A DNA stretch of 64,000 nt from Elymus sibiricus (taxonomy: Eukaryota > Streptophyta > Magnoliopsida > Poales > Poaceae), in NCBI GenBank assembly GCA_039707655.1, contig CM077670.1:150082001-150146000 (forward strand). Reading direction: 5' to 3'. Under the pieces are notes generated by a model. That model was not told the DNA's origin, ran no database searches, and saw only the letters and a list, made by a program, of their open reading frames with translations. How positions within the stretch are numbered: position 1 is the first letter of the stretch; the number at the start of each line of letters is the position of its first letter. Positions 1 through 12,624 of the stretch are shown here, piece after piece. The translations under genes and the position numbers were made by a program.

Positions 1-202
1 CATCCGTCCAAATACAGATAAACGCGCGGTACAGGCTTGGACGGTTGGTTTTCCCAGGCCATCTCCCGCGCCACCCATTGGGCGGTTGCCACAACGGACT
101 GCAACGGCGAGCCCACGTCCACTACCACCACTACCACGGCGAGCCTGGCCACTACCACGTCCACTACCACGTCAACCGCCTCCCCCACGTCCCAAACCAT
201 GC

Positions 203-215
203 CATAAAAAAGCCC
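203..215 (+). promoter_or_regulatory. TATA-like core promoter of exo1
   Basis: An AT-rich CATAAAAAAGCCC stretch lies about 110-120 nt ahead of the exo1 ATG at 325. A similar CTACAAAAAGCCCT string precedes the paralogous exo3 start at 56563 by a comparable distance. The shared string and position suggest a core promoter. No transcript start can be seen directly. Confidence 0.35.
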
Positions 216-324
216 ATTCGCCTCCATCTCTGCCTCATTCGGAAAACCACCATTGCCGCTCAAACTCCACTAGCAACTCCCCACAACACCTCTGTCTCAA
301 GACCGCCATCGCCGGAGGAGCCCA

Positions 325-1714
325 ATGGCGGACGAACTGTCTGCCAAGCGACACCGTGGTGAGACGTCCGACCAGACCAGCAAGGTCGACGACGTCCAGG
401 TCACCGGTGGGAAGTACGACTACACCACCAAGCTCAAAGATGTTGATCTCCACGGCAAGGAGATGCTGGAGGTCGTCTGCACCAGCAATCCAGACAAAGC
501 CGACGAGATGATCAGGAGGCTGAGGATGAGGGTCGGCGGCTTGTATCCTAGCTTCATCGGCGTTGATGTGGAGTTTACAAGGGAAGACGAACCTCCGCAG
601 AGGGCAGCAATTCTGCAATTATGCGTGGAGGAACTCTGCCTGGTATACCACATCACCGCGGCCAAAGAATGGTGAACCATCCTACTCATTGAACCTCTTC
701 GTGCATCTGTTTAATTAGTACTGCATCCTGATATTTCATTAAACTAGTACTAGTGTAGTTTCTGAAATAGATGTACTAGTGCAGTTTCAGAACCTGATGT
801 ACTAGTGCAGTTTCTCAAGTAGATGCACTAAAAATAGATTTTGAACCTGATGCATTAGATTAGTATCTGAAATTCTTGCAATAGATTAATTTCTGAACTT
901 GATGTACTAGTGTAGTTTCTCATCTTGAAGCACTAGTCTAGTTTCTGGACTTGATGTAGTAAAAGTAGTTTCTGAATTTGATGTAGTAAAGTAGTTTCAT
1001 CAGCAAAAAAAGTAAGAACTTGGTGAAGAACTAGTATATGTTTTTTTATTCAACAAAGAAAACTAAACTAGTACTAAGCAGCAGATAGATCAATGACTCA
1101 ACTGTAGATACCAAAAGAAAAATAACATGGTGTACTTGAATTTAATTTCTAAACTTTGTGTACTAGTTTCTGAACTACATTCATCCATGAATTATACTAT
1201 ATAAGCATCTACTTCATGGATTTATCAATTGTAAACCAGAACTGAAGAATTAAATCATGAAAATAGCACTAATCTTCAATATGTCTCTCCCCTTGCAGGC
1301 CCAAGCGCCTCCACGAGCTCCTGAAGGAGGAGAAGTTGTACACCTTTGCCGGTTTCAGCACTGAACGTTGACAAAAAGATGCTGAAGAACTCTGGTTTGG
1401 AGATCAACCCCAAAAACTTCATTGACTTCCAGCGCGAATGGAGAGTTCCATACACTGGAAAGAAGTACGACTCTTTGGCTGATGTTGCATCCAGCGTGAT
1501 CCACCCATTCTACAAGAACATGAAGAAGAAGATCAACAAGGAGGAAGACCATAAACTATGGGGGATCAGCCCGCTGCCAGAAAAACTCATCGAGTACGCA
1601 GCAATAGATGCGTACGCCACCTACGAGTCATGGAAGAAAATCGACAACATCAAACAAGGTCTGGAAAGGGCAAAACGGGAGGCAGAGGACCCCTACTTCC
1701 ACCTCGACTTTTAG
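325..1714 (+). pseudogene. exo1: Werner-type DEDDy 3'-5' exonuclease, frameshifted
   Basis: Exons are 325-671 and 1299-1714, with a GT-AG intron at 672-1298 in phase 2, giving about 253 residues. The family removes nucleotides from 3' ends and is related to the exonuclease domain of WRN. ExoI is seen as GVDVEF (Asp81, Glu83), and ExoIII as EYAAIDAYATYESW with the Y-x3-D spacing. The ExoII region (FAGFS...KKML) is interrupted: an extra A in the AA at 1364-1365 shifts the frame and gives TGA at once, while the downstream frame stays open to 1714. The start at 325 has good context (CCCAATGGCGG). The closest relative in the window is exo2 at 23293. The lesion may be real decay or an assembly error, so the family call is firm but coding status is not. 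Confidence 0.75.
690..1010 (+). repeat. Degenerate ~30-bp repeats inside the exo1 intron
   Basis: The intron is largely copies of a degenerate word resembling TTTCTGAACTTGATGTACTAG followed by TGTAGTT. Variants are visible around 750, 780, 810, 895, 925, 950 and 980. Copies differ by substitutions and small indels. This is local sequence amplification; no coding role is seen. Confidence 0.6.
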
Positions 1715-3352
1715 GGATGAGGAAACATCACAATCTAGCTACGTGTTGCTTGCGCTTGTGATTGTCCTTCCTTTTGTTTCAAGTTAGTAGTTTGCTTTTG
1801 TTAGGTTAAACCAGTTTGCTTATGTCATGTGTGTCAGGTTGAACAAGTTTGCTTATGTCAAGTACATTGTTTGCTTATGTGGTTGAACAAGTTTGCTAGC
1901 TTGCTATATTGTTTATCCACCATGTGAAGTTGAAGTAGCTTGTGAATGAAACTTTGTGGCTGCTCTTTAGCACTAGTTATGGAGATACTAGTAGTCTTGG
2001 AATCTCAGTACAGCTTAGTTGTGTACGCAAGTACTATCAAACTAAATAGTGCCAGAAGAACACTGAAAATAAGCAAAACAAAAAAGGTGCAATCACACTA
2101 AAAAAGTAAGTTCCAGCCGAGGAAAACAGTCAGTACTAATAAATCATGCTTTCTAAAAATAGGCTAGAAATTTAACAAGTACTACAACAAAAAGGCTAAG
2201 AAGCTTCAGTTCGCATTTTATGAGCACTGACATGCTAAAGGATAACAGTAACAGAACACTAGAAAGCTCAGTATAACTTAGTTGGTACATAAGTACTTCC
2301 ATACTAAATATTACCAGAAGAACACTGAAAATGACCACAACAAAAAAGGGACAAAAACACACTATAGATGCAGTGCAATACGCCTATTTGGGCCAAAAAA
2401 GGGCCCAATACGCCTGCGCGTTGGAAACCTGCCTCGCCTACAAATTACACTCACCCCATAAGGCCCATTGAAGGAACTAGAGCGGGGAAAATGAATTATA
2501 AACTACAACAAAAAAGTTCAAAAACTGAATATAGAAAAGTTCAAATACATGTTCGCAGGCAATAATTTTAAAAATAAAATAAAATGAATTTAGCTCTGCA
2601 GCACGACCAAAGGAATTTAAAAACGCTACAAAATAAATGATACTTTAAAAATGGAGACCTTAATAAGCTATCTGTTAAATGTAGCTAATTTAAAACAGGC
2701 AATTTATTTTAACTTTGAAGTTCAACTAATTATATTCGAGAAGTTCCAGACATATTTATTGAATAGTCTGCTTAAATTAATCTTTAAATAAAAACTGGGT
2801 ACACCTCAATTAAAAAAATTTGCCGTAAATAATTTCAATGCGAGTTGACTTCAGTTCGAACAGACATAAGACAACAGTACTAGAAAACCAGGAATCAACA
2901 GTCCACTCATACTGCATCCACATAGTACTGAGACATCAATATTTTCAAAGCCCTCTGCTGTATGAAAAACAATTCAGTCCTCACATTACTATACCATCAG
3001 TACAAAAAGACAAATGAAAATAAAATCAGTCCCACTGTTCAGAAACAACTCTGTCAAATCAGTCCTCACATTACTATACCATCAGTACAAGATTGCAGCT
3101 CACTTCTCTAAAACAATGCAGTTCACCAACAGAATAGCATGCAGCCCACATATGTCAAAAACTGTAGCTCACTTATGCCAAAGAATGCAGCTCACTCATG
3201 TAAACCAATGCAGTTCACTAACTGAATGCAGCCCACATATGTCAAAGACTGCAGCTTACTTATGCCAAAAAGATAAAAGTAAAGCAGCTATTCAAACACA
3301 TTGTCATCACACAAAAAATAGTTTATAAAATGCTGCGCCAGACTGAGAAACA
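1715..3352. other. Spacer between convergent exo1 and Ulp1-A, with word repeats
   Basis: No convincing gene is visible. At 1785-1900, just after exo1, AGTTTGCTTATGTCA-like words recur; the same GTTTGCTTATGT words follow exo2 at 24060-24150, so the 3' flanks are probably homologous. At 3060-3280 there is a dense cluster of CAGCTCACTTATG and GCAGTTCAC-like words. The rest is AT-rich sequence with no recognised signal. Confidence 0.5.
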
Positions 3353-6300
3353 TCACAATGCCGCGATGGTTACTACAATGTTTTCAAGAGATAAATCGCA
3401 CAAGTATCCAATCACTACACAAAGATCACCAATTGTTTCATGCACCAGGAGCCAAAGCTTGAATCTCCCAGGAAGCTCCGTCAACAAAATCTGGTTACTC
3501 GGGTTGAACACGATTGAATACAGATACTCAGCATTCCAATCTACAATACGGGGCTGAAAACAAAAGAAAATGATGAAAATGATAACAGGGAAAAAGGAAA
3601 AGACAACCAGCCAAAAGACAGCAAGGAAAAGCTGAACTATAACTCACGTCATTATTTTGAATATTCTCGATGACCTTTTCACCATCATAGGTTGCCGCAA
3701 ACTTGAGAGCATAGTGTCCACACTCATTCGGCCCTTGGAAGGGAACAGTGACGAACCTTGGTCTCTTTGCAATAACACTCCAGTTGGGCTGACTACTTGC
3801 ATTATACTGAGCCTCGCCATACACAGCCTTCATGACTTTGACCAATCTAGTGAACTGTAAATTAAAAAGCACCAAAACTACACATTTCAGGTCTCACAAA
3901 AGCAGAAACAAAAAAATAGCAAAGATTCATCTACTGGAGATAAAAAGCTTTAGCTAGCGGAAATCAACAACACTCATAATTTTCTCACAATCTTTGTGGT
4001 GGGTGTTCTTTGAAGGACGATGATTCTTCCCGTATGCTAATGGGTCAAGGATGTCAATGGACTTTCGGTACCGATTCAAGGTGTACAAGGAATAGTGCGA
4101 CAAACTCTTGCCCTTCGTTATAATCATAGGTTTGTATAAAGGCATCATGACAAGTTTCGCAGTGAGTAAATCTTCCCCATCTCGAACATAGCCCTTGAAC
4201 TCTCTCGCTGCCCGTTCAACATTAAAGTTATCGGTTTCATCGCCGAAAAACGAACAGTCAAGCACAACCTGCAAAGAAGCAAAAAAGAAAATACACAGGG
4301 AAAAAATATCAGTAAGCAAAGTATTGAATAAACTCAAAAATCACTATACAAAAAAGCAGGAAAAATAAGATAAGGCATTCATATCATTTCAAGTTAAATA
4401 TACTGAACAGGTGAAGTTCTATATACATAGCAGTGAGAAGTTCTATATATATAGCAATGAGAAGTTCTATATACACTCAACAGGTGAAAAACTCAAAGTA
4501 TTTCAGACAAGAAATGGTCTAATTCGTTACCGTGATGAAATATGGACTCAACAAGATCCTATCACCAGATGTTAAATAAACATTTCTCTCGGGATCTTTC
4601 TTCCAATCATCGATAAGGAGGTCCATTACATCCCCCTCCATCAGCTGTCCAGGTGCAAAAACTTCCCAGACGCGATTGCCAGTGAATGAAGTTACACTAT
4701 CATCGGGCTGAGGTATCAACGAGAATGTAGTCCTGCAGCACACACAAAACAAAAGCATGGAAAAAGAGATAAGACATTTCATAGCAGTTCAACTTAAATA
4801 TACTGAACAACTGAAGTTCTATATATATAGCAGCGATAAAAATAGAAAAAGAAAAAAGATGAAACATAATGAGGGATACTCACTCAGCATACTTCTCGCG
4901 TCCTTCATCACTAAGGAGGATATCATACAACTTGCGAGCCTTCTCCAGGTGAGGGAATTTATAAGAGTGTAGCTCCTGCACGGGGGAGCAAAACTTAATC
5001 GGAGCTCTGGGTGCACGCTTCGTGCTTGTAACATTGCCAGACTCCAACGCAGGATCCTTCCTAGCAACACCAGCTCTACGCCGCACTATTCCAGCAAGAG
5101 GGGAAACGCCCTTGGCAGCAACGCTCCTGGTGACCCTTCCCATCCCAGCAATCTTGTCAAACGCGTCATCATCACTGTCTATCAACTCGACCATGGGCTT
5201 CTTGGGTGTAACGGGGCTCTCTGAATCAGCAGCTTTAGAACCTTTGAGAGCTCCCAACCGACCCTTGATAACACCAGATCTTGTCTTCTGAGGAGAACGC
5301 CCATGGCTCAAATCAACAGCCACACGCTCCAGCTCCAAGAACTGGCTGCCAAAGATCCTGTAGTCATGCTCCCCAAGATCCAACCACTCACCTACAACAA
5401 AAAAGGAGGAGCACAAACGGTAAGTTCAACTACAAAATTCATAAGAGTACTAGTCAAGAGGGCAAGCTGGAAACAAAAGACAAAAAGACATGCATACGTA
5501 CACGGCTCAGTGCCAAACAAACCCCGGAAGTCGACCTCAAACACATCGCCAGTCGAACAAGTATACAGAAGAGTCTTTCTAATGTCAGGAATATCTTCAA
5601 ATGTGTAATCCAACATTTCAACAACACCATCATCACGGCAATGATAAGACTTGCAGCTTTGCAGCATAAAAAATCCACAATCATGCCTGTTAACCAGAAA
5701 AAACAAAGGATACATTAAAAATAAAAATACATGAACACGTCAAAAATTGCGAAACTACGAATAACAGGAACAGAAAACAACTAATAAATTTCATGAAAAG
5801 GGATACTCACGTGTTTTCCTGACGTGGCACACGAACAAACTCGCTAGAGAAATCATCTACACGCACCGGAGAGAACGGTTTGGCCCTATCTACACTGGCT
5901 TCCCTCCAGAGCCTCTTAATATTATCTGTCATGGTCCTGAAAAATCTAACCGCGTCATCCCAGGTTTCATCACGGAGTGAATCCAGGCACACGAAGCGAC
6001 GACACTTCAAATTGAGATTAACCAAGCACCAATGGCCAACATCTTCACCAGGTACCATGCCAGGCACAAATGCCGGCGGATCAAAAGTAGGGAAAAGAAG
6101 CTGAAATAAAACAAGTGCAGAAGAAAATGAATTCAAGAATTATAAATGAAACTCATAAACAGCCTTCAAACAAATAATCAAGCGCGAAAAGGAAATTCAT
6201 CAGTCCTAGCAGATCACCAAAACATAAGTTCTAATTGAGAAAGAACCTCAGTACAAAACAAAAAAATAAAAGCAGCCTACAAAAGTTTATTTAGACTACC

Positions 6301-9300
6301 AAAATTGCAAGGAACATATCAGTTCAACTTCATTACTACAATGAGTCCAACTATGAACAAGAGCACAAATTCTTTTATCAGTTTAGGAAAAAAAGGATTA
6401 ACAAAGGATGAGTCACGTACAAAGTCATAACTATCAGCCCCTGATCTAGTGAACCACTGCCTCACGTTGCCATTGATATTTCCATCAAGTATCTTTGTCT
6501 GTTGTACGCAACACCAAAAACAGTCAGAAAATAAACAAATAACTTATCAAACATGACGCAACAAAGTAAAGACAATCAAACCAAAAATAAAACTTAAACA
6601 AGCAATGCTCACCGTCACCCATCTGGGAACAATTAGCTTGTCAGTGCCTCGGTAATTTTCACGCAGACAATATAGAACAACATCAGCAGAATCCGAGTTG
6701 AGCATGCCACCGAGGATGAACGCAGAAGCCACCTTACCAACGCTGGCATCACATTCCTCATTTTGAAACATTGGCTTATCACTGAGCAAAAATAGAGTAT
6801 GCGAAGAATCAAAACAAGTGCGATGTCAACAATAATCCGAGCAGAGAAAGGAAAATAAACAAAAATGATACAGGCACAATAAGGACACAAAAATCCATCA
6901 CTAAACGTTTCCCATGATTCATACGCAACCTCGTAACAGCAAAGAAAAACGAATCAACCTTGGCAGCATTAGCACTATCTGCTTACACAAAGAAAGGAAC
7001 AAACAAATAAGTTCAAACACTACAAGGGAAACACAGCCACCACATCATATATGAGAAGTACAAACAAAAAGGGGCACCAAACACTAACACAAATTCTTAC
7101 CTGCACTTTCAGGGTTCGACGACGGTAACTCCTCTGACGACACCAAGTTGACTGCACTGTCAGGATTTGACGACAGAAAATCCTACGAAGACAGGAGCGC
7201 CTCCTGCGTCAAGGGGCCGGAAGAAGTTGACAAAAGTAAATCATCATCTTCGGATGGGACCTCTTCCACGCTAGACACCACAGCGTCTTCCAATGCATCA
7301 CCGTAGTCAAGCCCTCCAGGCGGGAAATTTTCCGGAGGCAAATCCTCAGAATCAGAACCATTATCAATCTCAGCGCTACCAACACCAGAAGATTTGCCAT
7401 AAAGATTGCTCGCACCACCAACATCCTCATTAGCAACCTTACCACCCAAGTCATAATCAGTGCTAAGTGGAACACCACCAGCATCACCAGCACCGGTCGC
7501 CTCACACTCAACACCAGTAATCTGAAAAAGAAAAAATTCAGACAGTAAATAAAATGAGCAAAACTAACAACCAAAAAAGCCCACGAGAGGTGCACAAAAG
7601 GAACTTTTAAAACTACAAGAAACAGCAGCGAAAGATGCAAAAATAATAATGCAAGAACATATAACAAACCTTAGAAGCATCTGCAGCATCATCACCAACG
7701 TTGCTAATGCTAACATTCAAAGGAACATCACCGATGGGCGAATGAGACTCATCACCATCAACAGGATCCTGAACGATGGTAACAAATGAAAAATGAACTG
7801 GTAAAGGCGTGCGCATGAAAATTTAATAAACTTTCTAAACAGTAAAAATAAAACTAACCTTGCTTTTATCAACAGACAAATCGTTCACTCCACAGTCAAC
7901 AGCATCAGCCTCAACACCATGAGTGGTCTCCTACATCAAACATAATAAAAAACAGATGAGCAAGTTCAACTACAGTACTGACAGCAGAACAACCCAGTAA
8001 AAATTCAAAGATCAAAAGCTGACTCACCTCAAGAACAGGAGAGTCAAAACCAACATCATTCTTATCGTGGTCAGAAACATTAGCCTCGGTATCATCAGCA
8101 GTCCTCCCGGCAGCAGCCTTGTTCTGCTCCATCTGCTTGATAACAACGTCAGCATCTTCTTCATACGGCTTGCAGCGAGAGTCTTGCATAGTTCTGAAAC
8201 GCTTGACAGTGTTCAACAGGCGTGCCGAGCTTTGAATAAGGTGAGCAGCACCATCACGCATATCGCCAATTAAAATTTTCTCCATCTCAACATAGTCCGA
8301 CGCTTCATCAGCATTAAATCCATGACCATCAGGAAGAATGCCATCAATACGACTCAGACGCTCAACTATAGTTGGGACCTTTTCCAGTTCAGAACGCACA
8401 TTAATAAAAATATGCTCGACGCGCTCCAACGCAGAAACAGCTACATCAATACCAAAACCTAGCCTTTGGGAAGTACTAGCCTTACTAGGGCCAGGGCCAG
8501 GGGGGTATCACCAGCGCCCTCAACACGGCGACCATCTCTCAACTGATCCTGCGGTGATGCAATCCTGGGAACCTGAGACGGCATCTCCAGGACCAGACGT
8601 TTATAGGTCCGAAAAAATACCACTTCCTCTTGAGTTTTCCATTGGGAACGAGAAAAAAAGGTAACTAATCAATGCAACCAACAGAAAAAAAATTCACCTA
8701 ATTAACATATTTAAAGCCTCAGTACTAACATGCTTTCACAGTCAGTGCAGTGCCAAATGTTTACACACAGGTAATATGATGAAAACAAGAACGTCATTTC
8801 AACAACAAAAAAGGCAAGTCAGTCCTGAAGAACAAATTTAAAACTCACAAGCTTCAGACTGACCAGACTAAGCAGATAACTATGTACTACACATGAACGT
8901 CCACCAAAACAGCTGGACTTTAAAAAAATGACTAAAATACCAGGATAGAAACAAAGCTCACCGGAAGCTTCCCAAACACCCACGTCCTTGGGTCTACATT
9001 GCCTTTTCTCATTAAATCTGCATCAGCAAGATCAACAAGCTTGTCCTAGTTCATGAAACATATGCGGGGGACTCGCATGTCAATGTCCGGAGCCTTGCCA
9101 CGGATGAGGCAGTCAAGATACATTAGTACAGGCCCTATAGCACAACCTGTGATTGCCTTCCCCAAGGTAACACCATTTTGGTACCTCACAACAGCCCTTC
9201 TAAGCTCATCAACCATCAACTGACAATAATCCATATTAGCCATGTCCTCAATGACGAGGTTCTCAAACATTGCTGCCTCCCTGGAAACCCGAGTGGCTGG

Positions 9301-11917
9301 ACTAGGCAACACGACTTTCATGAAGACAACAATGAAGAACACCCGCAGAGCCAGGTCATCTTTTTCAGGATCATTAACAAGCACCCTGAGCTTATTCCTC
9401 AAATCTTTTGTCTTGATATCCTGGCTTCTGCCGATGCCAAGATCTGATCTTAACTTCATCAGAGCATCGTCGTATCCGTCCTCGGACGGCCTTGGTGCAG
9501 AACGACCACCACGAGAGAACCCAAACAGCTGCTGTATGCCATCACTAGTGATGAGAAGCTTCTTATTCGCCTCACCCATGTCAAGAGTCATGGTGTCAGG
9601 ATCTATCTTCAGATACAAGACTCCCATCAGAGGGCGCGAAATGTTAGACTTCACCTTCCAATCAAAGATAGAACCAAAACCGGCAGCATGAACTCGGGCC
9701 ACATGGCGTTCCTTGAGCAAACGAGCACAAATATCTATCTCTTTCAGCGAACATCGCACAGTTACATTCAAACGCTGTGAGTCGCCTTCATCCACAGCAA
9801 CACTTTGCTTTGTTCCTCTTCTCTGCCTGACCAGACTCATCACGCTAACAGGCTAAAAAGGAAATCAAAGAAAGCAAGATTTAGGTAAATGAATCTAAAA
9901 AACAAAAAAAACTACGAAGGCAAAAAAGATGCATGAACAAGTTCAACTAATAAACCAGCTACAGTACAAATAGATATACAAGACAATAAAACAAAAAGAC
10001 CAAAACCACTAACACAAATTTTAGAAAATGCATCAAGCCTCACCTGGCAAACAACCCTACCAGGCCACAACTCATGCTTGGAAGTACAACTAGTACATCA
10101 CATACAGTACAAACACATAAATAAGAAAAGTTGAACTAGTAAAAGTTGAACCAAAATCATGTGAGTACCAAAAAAAATTGAACTAAATACTAATAAAAAG
10201 ATAATAGCGATCACACAGCTTCCAGACATCAACACATTCACTATGTACCCTACTTCAGCCAAACTAGAACAAAAGCAATATAAATTAATCACGACAACTA
10301 ATAAACGTAGCAAAATCTCAAATACTACACACACAAAAAAAATCTTACCAGTGCATCTTCATCTTCAGAATTAACTTCAAGATCATCTCCTTCAAATGCA
10401 GGATCTTTAGCCTCCACACGAGCACGCTTCTTCACACCTTTGTTAACCTTTGCAGGGGGAACTTTGCGCTTCTTATTTTCCTTCAAAAAAGAGCGCTCGG
10501 GAAGAGGAGACGAAGAAGGCTTATTATTGCCAAAACTCGAGGACTCCGGCGAACAGGGGAGCCACCAATAGTGCTTGGACCAATATTGACAGCAACATTA
10601 TCTGCATCGGCTTTGCTATCACCAGCCTGGCAAGCAGGTTTCAAGCGTGGGCTACGCCTCGGCGTGCCATCTGAATTTTGATCTACCAACTTCCTCTTCA
10701 AAATAGTTCTTTTCACCTTCACTGCATCACGAGGAAACACTTGAGTCAACCGAGTCTGCAACAAGTTCATCTTGGCAGGCATCTCAGCTCCACCAGCCCC
10801 AGGATGTCCAGTACCACCAGCCTCGACAACACCTTCATCATGCCCAGCTCCCGCGCCATCATCAGCACGTGGATGAACGCAAGCAGCCTTTTGACGCCGT
10901 TCCAACTCCTTTCTCTTACGAAAATCACTCTTTTTCTTTCTTACCCTTTCATCCTCCAACTGTAGTTGCAGACCAACAACATCAGCTTGAGTAACAGGCT
11001 CAGTGCCATCCACACTTTGAGATTGAGTAATTGACAACTGCAAACTCCCATCTCCATCACCAAAATTGACAGAATAAATACCATCATTAATATCTTTGAC
11101 AACATCACTAATGTCCTCAGTAGCACGATGGCTATCATTCACTGCATTAACCAAATAACATAAGCGCACAAAAAATAAAATAAAACAAATAACACAACAG
11201 AAACAATTACATAAGATGCATGACAACACAAGCAAACAAAAGGAATAACTGATGTAATTCAACACATTTACGTAAACAACGCTACTGAACAGATCAAATA
11301 ACAGAGTAAGACCAGCAACACTCGCAAGTTCTTCTAGAGGATTTTGTTTCTCAAAAATAGCATTTGCAAGATCTTGAAGGGGATCTGACTTGTCAGAATC
11401 AGGAGGTACTGGCACTCAAACATCTACAACAACATAAAAGTTAGCAAAAAAAACTAGTATGCAAAAATATGATCAAGCACTCAGTTCAATCCTATGAACA
11501 ATACAAGTGCAAAAACATGAAATTACATCAGTTCAAGAACAAGACCACCAAAAAGTAAATCATACAAGAGCACAACTGGCACAACCCAGTTCAAAATGTG
11601 CATCGTTTCAACATGCTAGCAATTCTTCTCAAACTGATACAAACTATTCAGATGGCACTAGTCAGTTCAAACTGTACATGAAGTTCAGTACTACAATATA
11701 GGTGGAGGTTAAAACGACCTAAAAATACACATACCACACAATCCAGGGCAAAAATCAACAACTAGCATTATCCATACAAAAACTATATGAATCACAGGAC
11801 AAAAAACCTATTACACACAAGATCTAGCAAAGACCAAGCACCTAACAAAAATAAAACTTAGGCTTAGCACAACTAATTACCTGAGTGCACATTCTTGCGA
11901 CTCGGTTGCGTACCCAT
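3353..11917 (-). pseudogene. Ulp1-A: decayed protein with two Ulp1/C48 protease domains
   Basis: This is a paralogue of Ulp1-B (14020-21977) with matching exon order. Approximate exons, 5' to 3': 11917-11881, 11414-11313, 11141-10349, 9852-8962, 8641-8028, several acidic exons between 7940 and 6420, then 6100-5811, 5686-5502, 5391-4884, 4732-4531, 4268-3972, 3854-3648 and 3553-3353. C48 domains are SUMO- or ubiquitin-like-protein cysteine proteases with a His-Asp-Cys triad. Domain 1 shows GHWCLVNL, VCLDSL and HDCGFF; domain 2 shows SHYSLYTL, IDILDPL and NECGHY, so both triads are retained. Lesions lie in the 5' half: a 1-nt deletion near 10541, TAG at 9046-9048, a lost acceptor at 8642, a 1-nt deletion in the G run at 8500-8505, and TAG at 7183-7185. 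The exons that are separate in Ulp1-B as 15295-15149 and 15002-14844 are fused here. Such genes are often linked to MULE or CACTA transposons; the target protein is unknown. Confidence 0.7.
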
Positions 11918-12440
11918 CGAGATCTACAAAACATGCAACCGCCGATCCAGACCTGCAAATCACACAAGGAAAAATTAGGGTTCTTACAGCTTAGAAAGCA
12001 AGCACACCGAACAAGCAAAAATCTTACCACCAAGTAAGAAATCCGCCACAGAATCAAGATACCCGCGCGCCCCTCGCCGGAAAAAACCACAACACAAGAC
12101 ACTTCTCCTCGCGAAGACTAACAAGAACGCAGGGGAGGAACAAGTTAGAAGCCAGCAAAATCAAGAATCGTTGGGAGGGAGAGGGGAATGGAGAGGAGAG
12201 GGGAGAGGAAGGGAAAGAACACGCCACACAAAACTTCTCCGGAAGTTCCAGCCGCCGCACAATGCTCCCGCGGCGACAGTGGAGAAGCAGGCTCCCGCGG
12301 CGACAGAGGAGACGGAAGAGCAGAGGGGAGATGAGGGGGAAGAGCAGGGGAAGTTAAGAGCAGAGTGAGAGAAAAAAGTACGCCCAAGGCCCACGACCGT
12401 GGGAGAAAAAAAAAGTCCAAAGCCCATGATCTCGAGGCAG
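11918..12440 (-). promoter_or_regulatory. 5' flank of Ulp1-A, GC- and purine-rich
   Basis: Upstream of the inferred Ulp1-A ATG at 11917 the sequence becomes GC-rich with long purine runs on the plus strand (12170-12420). The Ulp1-B 5' flank at 22150-22450 has a similar character. This fits a promoter and 5' UTR, but no single element can be placed with confidence. Confidence 0.3.
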
Positions 12441-12624
12441 TCTCGGGGCAGTTACTAAAACATAATAATATTAATTAAATACAATAAAACAACAACAACT
12501 GAAATAGTGCGTAAAAAATAAACATTAAAGACAATCAGTTCAATCAATACTATCACAAAAGGTACAATTAAATAACTTAGATAAATTATTCAAAATTAAT
12601 TACAAAATTCTTATAAAAATAATA
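12441..12624. other. AT-rich spacer, nothing recognised
   Basis: Short AT-rich stretch between the Ulp1-A 5' flank and the GC-rich tandem repeat. No ORF or motif stands out. Confidence 0.4.

Noticed and set aside
45..618. Alternative ORFs overlapping the start of exo1
   Set aside because: They are shadows of the 5' region and exon 1; the exonuclease frame has motifs, a splice site and a paralogue.
2370..2445. Hairpin around AATACGCCTATTTGGGCC as a possible terminator or MITE
   Set aside because: The complementarity is short and imperfect, and no flanking duplication was seen.
3000..3300. CRISPR-like array (regular short repeats)
   Set aside because: The words are degenerate, spacing is irregular, spacers are also repetitive, and the context is plant nuclear DNA.
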